Shown here piece by piece: positions 57,139 through 64,000 of a DNA stretch of 64,000 nt. Under the pieces are notes generated by a model. That model was not told the origin of the DNA and did not search any database. It worked only from the letters and a program-made list of their open reading frames with translations. Positions within the stretch are counted from its first letter, which is position 1; the number at the start of each line of letters is the position of its first letter. Both the position numbers and the translations under genes were made by a program. This DNA is from Saposhnikovia divaricata (lineage: Eukaryota > Streptophyta > Magnoliopsida > Apiales > Apiaceae): contig CM071600.1 in assembly GCA_036435485.1 (NCBI GenBank), positions 112,522,046 to 112,586,045 on the forward strand, given 5' to 3'.

Positions 57139-58808
57139 GAATTCGATCTCGTCCTTGAGTTGTCTGCAATCATCGGTGTCATGTCCTATATCCTTGTGGA
57201 ACCTACCGTATTGATCCTTGTTTCTCTTTACGGGATCACCCCTGAGTGGCTTCGGCCATCAGAAATCCTTGTCTTTCTCAATATCCATCAGGATCTGACT
57301 CCTAGGGGTATTCAGCCTTGCGTATTCAGAGAACCTTGGCCCCAAATTTTTCTTAGGGGCAGAGTCGGAGTCCTTGCTAGTTCGGGGATATTTGTCCCTA
57401 GCATCACACTCCTGCTCTTGCTTCTGCTTCCTGGAATTTCCGTTTCCTCCATTCATGGTGGGAGCTTCTTCCTTCCTCATGCTCTCTTCTGCTTTTATGT
57501 ATTTGCTCGCCCTTCTTTGGAGCTCAGTCATGCTCTCAGGGGGATGTTTTGCGAACGACATCTAAAAGTAAGTGTTCGTTGTTCCATTCTCCAGGGCTAT
57601 CATAGCTACCTTGTTCTCCAGATCTTGGACGCTCAACGTCTCCTTGGTGAAGCACTTGAGAAAATCCCTCAGGTTCTCATTCTTTCCTTGTTTCACTTGA
57701 ATGAGTGATGCAGAGCTTTTTTCGTGGACCTTTCCACTAACAAACTGGTTGATGAAAGCAGTGCTCAACTCTTTGAAAGAGCCAATTGAGTTTGCGGGCA
57801 ATCGGCTTTACCATCTTTGAGCTATGCCTGCCAGGGTTTAAGGGAACGCCCTACACTTAAGAGCAACAGCAGTGCGTTTGAGAATGTCCTGACATGATTC
57901 GAAGGATCACCCGGTCCATCGTATGGTTTTATCGTGGGCATCTTAAACTTTCGGGAAACATGAGCGTTCATCACCTTCTCAGTTAATAGGGGTGTGGGAT
58001 CGTCAGGGTCTCCAAGTGGCATTAGGTCTTTGGGATCACCCCTGGGGGTTTCCACCCTTGTTGCTCCTCTAATTGGGGCATCAGCCCTTCTTGGTCTCCT
58101 TGAAGACCTTTCCAAATCAATGAAGGGAATCTCCCTCGAAGTTGGAGGAGGCCTATTCTGGTTCTGCCTTGCTTGCTCCCTGTCTATATCGTCCTTCATC
58201 TTTTGGATCTCAGCCTCATGAGCCTTGATTCTCTCAGCAACTGTTTGAGGAGGTCCATCATGGATTCTTTGAGTCCTTCTCATAGGCTCCTTGCTTGCAC
58301 GTCGCCTCCTCGGGGCTTCATCACGATCGTCGTCCTCAGATGATGAATCATCAGTGTAAGGTCTGGAGTAATCATAATATCCTTGCCCAGGAGGGGCTAA
58401 ACCCCTAATATAGGGCGACTGATACGACTCAGGTATCTGTAGAGCGTGACGGCTTGGTCCAGGATCCCTTCGATTTGAGGGGTAGTTAGGCAATCTGTAT
58501 AACGGATCAGTACTCACGGGGAGTGCAGTGGTGGAGATCTGAACTCCTGAGAGTGGGGGACGGCTAATTAATGGTGAGACCACCATCTGAAGCTGATTAG
58601 TCTCCCGTCCCGGGTGGACGTCCACTGGTAAGGTTCTCTCAACATGGAGCTTCGTCCCTATGGGTTGAGAAACTTGAGGTTGAGTGGTTGTCTCTGTTAA
58701 TGGGGGTACATACCCTTGCTCCGTAACAACGGGTGGAGCGGTGGAGATGACCGATGGATCAGAAGTAACAGGAGCGTTCTCGGTTGTCGTTCTTCGTGTG
58801 TTAACCAT
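57139..58808 (-). pseudogene. gag: gag of gypsy-3 (broken)
   Basis: ATG at 58808 (MVNTRRTTTENAP). The Pro/Thr-rich N-terminus (YTDDSSSEDDDRDE) is followed by KFKMPTIKPYDGPGDPSNHV. A deletion and frame change near 57850 ends this frame at 57822. The capsid continues from 57801 (ANSIGSFKELSTAFINQFVS). A TAG lies at 57562-57564 and a TGA at 57259-57261. The zinc-like motif reads YGRFHKDIGHDTDDC, with the first cysteine replaced by glycine. Several of the breaks are C-to-T type changes, as expected for methylated DNA. Confidence 0.85.
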
Positions 58809-58825
58809 GGTTGATGTTGTCTTCC

Positions 58826-58841
58826 CACAAACGGCGCCAAA
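58826..58841 (-). promoter_or_regulatory. Primer-binding site of gypsy-3
   Basis: On the minus strand TTTGGCGCCGTTTGTG follows the 5' LTR. Confidence 0.85.
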
Positions 58842-59370
58842 TGTTGTGGAATAAAAAGTAGGGTTATCGAATTACGGCTAGGGTTCGTGAGCTTCGTGCT
58901 TCAATGGCTGTGCTTGCGTTATCGTGACCTAATTCAGGTCCTCACAAGAAGCCTACGTATCTCAGAGTTGAGAATCAAGCCAAGACGTAGTTCTGAGATA
59001 AGGGGTCTGGCCCTTTATATAGGCTGTGGGAGACTTCGAATCGTAATAGGGTTTGGAAACTTGGTGGACAAGTCACCGTTATTGAGGAAGGTTCTGACTC
59101 CTTCCTTGTAGGAGTTAGTTTCCATGTCGAATTAGGTGCCTTGGAGGCTACATAATATCTCTGGGATATTCTAGAATGTTCCTTGTTTCTAGAATGTTCC
59201 TGGTTTGTGGATCAGGCCCATGTTAGAAACGAGCTTATACCGGGCGTCCCCGGCTTGGGCTGTTCTTTTGGGCTTAATCATTAACTACGAATTTAATGCC
59301 CAACTAGGGTTTCGGGCCTTATTTATGAGCCAATAAATATTGTATTAATTATTATTTTTCACCCATATCA
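58842..59370 (-). repeat. 5' LTR of gypsy-3
   Basis: 529 bp. In element orientation TGATATGGGTG...CCACAACA. Followed on the + strand by ATATA. Confidence 0.93.
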
Positions 59371-59505
59371 ATATATATACACTATCAAATCTTATCATTA
59401 AAAAATTAAACTTACAAAATTTATATCATAAAAAATTCATTCAAATTATTGAAAAAATCATATCATATTAAAGAAAATCCGTGCATGGCACGGGTTTTAA
59501 GCTAG

Positions 59506-59870
59506 TAGTATTAAGGCTCAGAACATTAAAAATTTGGTTGGTCGATACAGTACCTAAGTTTTTACTTAATTACCCATACTTAATTATTCGTTATTGGTAA
59601 AAATATGCTACCTTTTCTATTTTTTCTATACAGTTTCCTTATTCAGCTAAAATAGATTATCTTTTATATTTTATCCAACTAAAATTTCTCATTTTCTAAA
59701 AATATTACGGACAATACTATTTAATAAAATAAAATGAAAATTCTATAATTACTAATAACTAACTAATTACCTTTTTCAGCTAAAATACATTATCTTTTCT
59801 ATTTCCTCTAACTAAAACATCTTCTTTTCCAATAATGTCATGACGGTTCTTTTTTATAAAATATAGTAAT
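59506..59870 (+). mobile_element. Second Helitron-type body, 5' end decayed
   Basis: AGAACATTAAAAATTTGG and CGATACAGTACC resemble the start of Helitron C (25137-25180). TTTTCAGCTAAAATA and CTAACTAAAA words match its repeated body (33400-33900). It starts where Helitron C ends and is cut by gypsy-4 at 59871. Confidence 0.45.
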
Positions 59871-60445
59871 TGATGTGGGTGGAAAATAATCCATAAAGAC
59901 ATATTTAATGTTGAATTGATTGGCCCATTAATGAGGCCCGAAACCCTACTTGGGCATTAAATTCGTAATTAATGATTAAGCCCAAGAAACAACCTAAATC
60001 GGGAACACCTGGTATAAGCTTGTTTTCTAACATGGGCCTGATCCGTAGAACAGAAGACGATTTAGAATCAAGTCCACGAATGACACCAACTCCTTGGTTG
60101 AGTCCAAGAATGAGGCTTGCCCTCTAAGACAACTAAACCCACTCGGAATCTGCTTCCTACGTGGAAGCCTCTAGAATAGATCCAAGGTGGTGACTTGCCC
60201 ACCAAGTCTCCAAACCCTACTCTAATTCTAAGGTTTCTCACGCCTATATAAGGGCATAACCCCTTATTCTCAGAACTACGTTGGCTTGATTCTCTAACAA
60301 TACAGAGATACGTAGGCATCTTGCAAGGACTGTTCAGTCTCGAAACGCAAGAACAGCCATTAAAGCTCGAAGCTCACCAACCCTTGTATTTAATACATAC
60401 AAACCCTAGCCTCAATATAAAAACCCTCGTTTTTATCTCACAACA
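59871..60445 (+). repeat. 5' LTR of gypsy-4
   Basis: TGATGTGGGTGG ... CTCACAACA, followed by the primer-binding site. 'cctatataagggc' at about 60243-60255 is a plausible TATA box. Only one LTR is visible, so its age cannot be read. Confidence 0.85.
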
Positions 60446-60463
60446 TTTGGCGCTGTCTATGGG
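60446..60463 (+). promoter_or_regulatory. Primer-binding site of gypsy-4
   Basis: TTTGGCGCTGTCTATGGG, two changes from gypsy-1. Confidence 0.8.
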
Positions 60464-60478
60464 ACGATAACATCAACC

Positions 60479-62112
60479 ATGGTTAACACACGAAGAACAA
60501 CACCAGCCTCAACCGAGGCTACCACTGTCACCTCTGCTCCGCCCGTCATCACTGAACAAGGGTACGTACCCCCATTAACGGAGATGACCACTCAACCTAA
60601 AGTTTCTCAACCTATAGGGATGACTCCCTATGCTGAGAGAACTCTACCCGTGGTTGTCCATCCGAAGCAAGAGACCAACCCTCTTCAATTGGTGGTCTCT
60701 CCTCTTGTCAATCATCTACTACAGATCTCCCCGTAAGCACGAATCCGGCATATGGCTTGCCTAACTACCCCCAAATACTCTAGGTATTAGACCAAGAGAC
60801 CATGCCCTGCAGATACATGAGCCATATCACCCTCCTTACATTAGAGGCTTGGGCCCTGATCAAGGATATTATGACCACTCTGGTCCTTATACTGGTGATT
60901 CTTCATCTGAGGATGACGATTGTGATCAAGCCCCGAGGAGGCGAAATCCAAGCAAGGAGCCTATAAGGCGTACTCGACGAATCCATGATGGACCACCTAT
61001 GACGGCCGCTGAGAGAATCAAAGCTTATGAAGTTGAGATCCAGAAACTGAAGGATGATATAGAAAGGGAGCAGCAAAGGCAAAACCAAAACCGACCCCCT
61101 CTGAGGTCAGGAGAAGAGATTCCCATTGTTGATTTGGAGAGACCTTCGAGGAGGCAGAGAAGGACTGAGGTCCCAAGAGGTGGTACTAAAGGGGTGGAGA
61201 TCCCCAAAGTCGATCCCAAAGACTTGATGCAACCTAGAGATCCTGATAATCCCACGCCTCCATTCATTGATGAGGTGATGAAAGTTCACATCTCTATGAA
61301 GTTTAAGATGCCTACCATAAAGGCTTATGATGGAACGGGCGATCCCGCAAACCATGTACGGACGTTCTCGAATGTATTGTTGTTGCAACCTGCTAGTGAA
61401 GCTCTCAAGTGTAGGGCGTTCCCTCAAACCTTAGCGGGCATGGCTCAAAGTTAGTATAGTCGTTTGCTTGCAAGTTCAATTGGCTCTTTTAAGGAATTGA
61501 GCACGGCTTTTATCAACCAATTTGTTAGTGGGAGAGTCCATGAAAAGAGCTCTGCATCCCTCATGCAGGTGATACAAGGAAAGAATGAGAATCTAAAGGA
61601 TTATCTCAAATGCTTCACCAAAGAGACGCTGAACATCCTTGATCTGGAAAATAATGTAGCTATGATAGCCTTGGAGAATGGGATGTCAAATGTTTTCTTC
61701 CAGATGTCGTTAGCAAAGCATCCCCCTGAGAGCATGACTGAGCTCCAAAAAAGGGAAAGGAAATACATGAAGGCTGAGGAAATCATGGGGAAAACAGAGG
61801 TCTCTACCGAAAGTGGTGGAAACAGGAATTCTAAAAAGCAAAAGATAGAGCTGGAGTATGATGCTAGGGACAAGTATTCCCCGAACTAGCAAGGACTCTA
61901 ACTCTGCTCTAGGATCGAGGTTTGCTGAGTATGCAAGGTTGAACACTCCTAGGAGTCAAATCTTGTTGGATATTGAGAAGGATAAGGATTTTCGATGGTC
62001 GAAGCCACTTAGGGGTGATCCCTCAAAGAGAAAAAAGAATCAGTATTGCAGATTCCACAAGGATGTGGGGCATGACACTGATGATTGCAAGCAATTCAAA
62101 TATGAGATTGAG
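60479..62112 (+). pseudogene. gag: gag of gypsy-4 (broken, then cut)
   Basis: ATG at 60479 (MVNTRRTTPASTEATT). A frame change before 60736 is followed by YTGDSSSEDDDCDQAPRRR and KFKMPTIKAYDGTGDPANHV (to 61454, where a TAG falls). It resumes at 61464 (SIGSFKELSTAFINQFVSGR) to about 61870, then changes frame once more. The zinc-like motif CRFHKDVGHDTDDC is complete here, unlike in gypsy-1 and -3. The frame is cut at 62112 by the nested LTR. Confidence 0.82.
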
Positions 62113-63345
62113 TGTAACAGCCCCAGATCCGGGGTTGGGGACCTGGTCGTCACGGTCTCTATTTCCATAAATAATACTTGCACTTGAATCAAAATAAATA
62201 AATTGCATGCTGTGACCCCACAATAATAACACACCACAACCAGTTATAGTCCCAGAGATGAAATTGGAATAAGTATCTAGTCATAGGATCCACAAGTTAT
62301 AAGTTATTACAAACCCAAAATGATTACAGATTAAGCTTAATAGTTTCTTGCCGTTGTTTAACATAAGTGATAATTATACATTAGTCTGATACACAAAATT
62401 TGCCAGCCTAGCCTATTGGTTGCTCCTACCTCAGCAATGGCGGCTATGACATCAGTGGGTAACCCTCTGACAGTTGCCACCTGCTTGCACCGAGTGCGCC
62501 TTGGTCGGGCCATCTGCTCTAGCTGTTGTTGTGATATATATAAATAAAGCAAGGGTGAGCAATAGAGCCCACCAAAATAGTTTGTAACTGATTAACAATA
62601 TATTTGACAGTTCTAAAATATCTTTGAAACCACATGCCATGCATAAATGAATAAAGTGCTAGTATAATGTAAAAGATGAAGTTACAGGATAGTTCAATAT
62701 ATAACTTCCGTAAGAATATCTGCTATGCAAAAGTATAAGCCAGATATCAACATATATAATAAAGCAAAGTCTGCTATGCAGAGATAATATAAGCAAGATA
62801 TCAATGTATATCTTAAAAAGGGAAATCGTAATGTAGATATTGCAATGTCAGTTTTGAACACTTTTCAAACCCTGCCAACCTTATCGGAAATCTCTTCGAT
62901 ACGTGTTGCAGGAAATACCCATCAACCTGATCGAAGTCTCTTCAATACGTGTTGCAGGAAATATCCAAATTTTGATGATGAACTAATACTGGAGTATTCA
63001 CAGCGCCAGTTGTCCAAACCTATGATGATCAGTCGCAGGTTGAACAACACAGAGATGGTTTTACTACTGGTAGAAGGAAGAACTGATGGATTTACTTGCC
63101 TACCGCCTTCTAGTAGCTCCCTGGCCAACGGTTGGGCCTTGGACCGGCGCTACTCAGCTCCTTATACGACTCCTAGTTCGAATAGAATCCATGACTCTGA
63201 AACGTAAAGTTCGTCCTCCTTTCCCCAAGTATAAGACTTGTTGATAGGACTCCACAAAGTAGTCGTTGGAAAGGAAAATTCACCAATATTTCCTGAGCTA
63301 TTGCTCGTTAATGGATTATAACTTGTTCCATCAATCTTATTTAAA
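62113..63345 (-). mobile_element. Reverse-strand copy of the 4.3-kb LTR family, truncated
   Basis: Begins TGTAACAGCCCCAGATCCGG, matching the end of the solo LTR at 9666 in reverse complement. From about 62850 to 63345 it follows 8730-8250 closely, including the 46-bp tandem repeat and the AACAAGTTATAATCCATTAA stretch; 62200-62800 is more diverged. The left flank TTGAG (62108-62112) is the expected target sequence. Homology ends at about 63345. Confidence 0.75.
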
Positions 63346-63492
63346 TACGCCATTATGATCCCCTTTTGTTGTATTTATCAATTTATCACAACAAATTGAT
63401 TAAACATGATAAGGATCTACTTTTTTTGGTATTTAACGATTATCACAACAATCAAAAAAATACGTTAAAAAGCACTGCTCTGATACCAATTA
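63346..63492 (-). mobile_element. Leader of a reverse-strand copia
   Basis: On the minus strand TGGTATCAGAGC (63477-63488), the initiator-Met primer-binding site, follows the LTR, and an ATG follows at 63353. The ATG opens a 63-codon frame (63353-63162, MAYLNKIDGTSYNP...) that crosses the junction at 63345 into LTR-family DNA. Confidence 0.6.
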
Positions 63493-64000
63493 TGGGTCTT
63501 GAAAGTGGGGATAATAAGCTAGAAGGGGGGTTGAATAGGTTATTACCTTTTTAAAATTTTTGCTTGGCGTTTTTGTCTTCCGTTTTTAACTTTAAATTCG
63601 TTACTAAAAGTAAAAGATTTAAAATATGGAAAGTAAACCAAGAAATAAAAGAAGCAATCACACGGTCGATTTTATCCTGGTTCACGATGGCGCAACCCCT
63701 GATGGATCCACTCACCCCTACTCCAGTCCCCCAGCTCTTCCTCGGACTCGAGATTTCTTCCACTATAAAGAAACTCCTTTATAGTAGGTGGAGAAGCCTT
63801 TACAACACTAAGTATTTATCTTGGACCTTAATTACAAATTAACTCCTCAAAATACAAAGCAAAACACTACTAGACTCGTCTTGGAGCGTAACTCCCCGTT
63901 ACCTCCTCAAAGTCGAAGTAGCAACCTTTGTAGACTATGAACTTCTACCACTTGCCGGTCTTGGATCTTAGGTCTTAGGTCTCGGGTCTTTCCTTTTTCT
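63493..64000 (-). repeat. LTR of a reverse-strand copia, runs off the window
   Basis: Starts TGGGTCTTGAAAGTGGGG next to the primer-binding site. It contains AGAAGGGGGGTTGAATAGG, a motif also seen in decayed form at the end of the LTR at 18811. The other end is beyond 64000. Confidence 0.6.

Larger units (their letters stand above)
47863..59370 (-). mobile_element. gypsy-3: complete Tat-type element with an open antisense gene
   Basis: 529-bp LTRs with ATATA at 47858-47862 and 59371-59375. In element orientation: LTR, primer-binding site, gag, pol, convergent antisense gene, conserved block, polypurine tract, LTR. LTRs differ at about 24 sites by eye (about 4.5%). gag-pol carries at least three nonsense codons and three frame changes. 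The antisense gene, read on the + strand of the window, is unbroken. Confidence 0.93.
25116..59505 (+). mobile_element. Helitron C, opened up by nested insertions
   Basis: The 5' end TCTATACTATATTATAAAAG at 25116 follows an A. The 3' end has the hairpin CCGTGCATGGCACGG (59479-59493) and CTAG at 59502-59505, followed by T. Between them lie gypsy-2, the 3-kb element H, the copia and gypsy-3, each with its own ends. Body left after removing these: 25116-25344, 32975-34085 and 59371-59505. That both ends belong to one Helitron is inferred from orientation and nesting, not proven. A (GGTAC)n run is at about 25155-25176. Confidence 0.5.
59871..62112 (+). mobile_element. gypsy-4: 5' part of a Tat-type element
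   Basis: A 575-bp LTR, primer-binding site and gag are present. The element is interrupted at 62113 and its 3' part lies outside the window. It is closest to gypsy-3 in the gag N-terminus. Confidence 0.85.

Noticed and set aside
56938..57708. 256-codon + strand frame opposite gag of gypsy-3
   Set aside because: It mirrors the gag coding strand; its opposite strand carries recognisable capsid motifs.
1..64000. tRNA or rRNA genes
   Set aside because: No cloverleaf with conserved A and B boxes and no rRNA signature was seen; the tRNA-like matches are only retrotransposon primer-binding sites.

Overview
The window looks like nuclear DNA of a flowering plant, probably a eudicot. It is AT-rich and almost entirely transposable elements inserted into one another. 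I see no intact host gene, rRNA, tRNA, CRISPR array or bacterial operon. The species cannot be fixed from the sequence. The lineage calls below (Tat-type Ty3/gypsy, Sirevirus-like Ty1/copia, Helitron, Mutator-like, Stowaway) rest on protein motifs, termini and target-site duplications (TSDs) read by eye.

Layout, left to right. (1) 642-15157 is gypsy-1, a complete Tat-type Ty3/gypsy element on the + strand (511-bp LTRs, TSD CCGAC). It sits inside an older MITE-like repeat. Its RNase H region is split by a 4.3-kb solo LTR of another gypsy family (5370-9666, TSD GTTGT), and it carries an extra gene on the opposite strand (13419-11522). (2) 15433-25115 is a patchwork: Helitron remnants, short inverted-repeat elements that sit between TA microsatellites, a Stowaway MITE, a Sirevirus-like LTR plus gag fragment, and a Helitron (21647-24095) that contains an 852-bp Mutator-like element with a regular array of 21-nt hairpins. 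(3) 25116-59505 reads as one Helitron opened up by later insertions: gypsy-2 (25345-32974, TSD CTTTC), a 3-kb inverted-repeat element (34086-37052) with a second Helitron in it, a Sirevirus-like copia (37093-47805) and gypsy-3 (47863-59370, minus strand). The last two share one TA tract (TSD ATATA each). (4) 59871 to about 62112 is the 5' part of gypsy-4, cut by a reverse-strand copy of the 4.3-kb LTR family. That copy joins, at about 63345, the leader and LTR of a reverse-strand copia running off the window.

How the parts work together. The three gypsy elements with visible 3' ends share one plan: LTR, primer-binding site, gag, pol, an antisense region, a conserved block of about 50-85 bp, polypurine tract, LTR. 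gypsy-1 and gypsy-3 carry a spliced antisense gene of the 'putative gypsy type transposon' family with a shared TATAAAAGAGTG box. In gypsy-3 this gene is open for 630 codons, while gag-pol on the other strand is broken in several places. gypsy-2 has almost identical LTRs but has lost the RT core and integrase, so it was probably moved in trans. The main leads for follow-up are the hairpin-array Mutator-like element, the TA-microsatellite element family with a shared GC-rich core, the antisense gene with its promoter, and the strong enrichment of AAACTCTG across the copia element.
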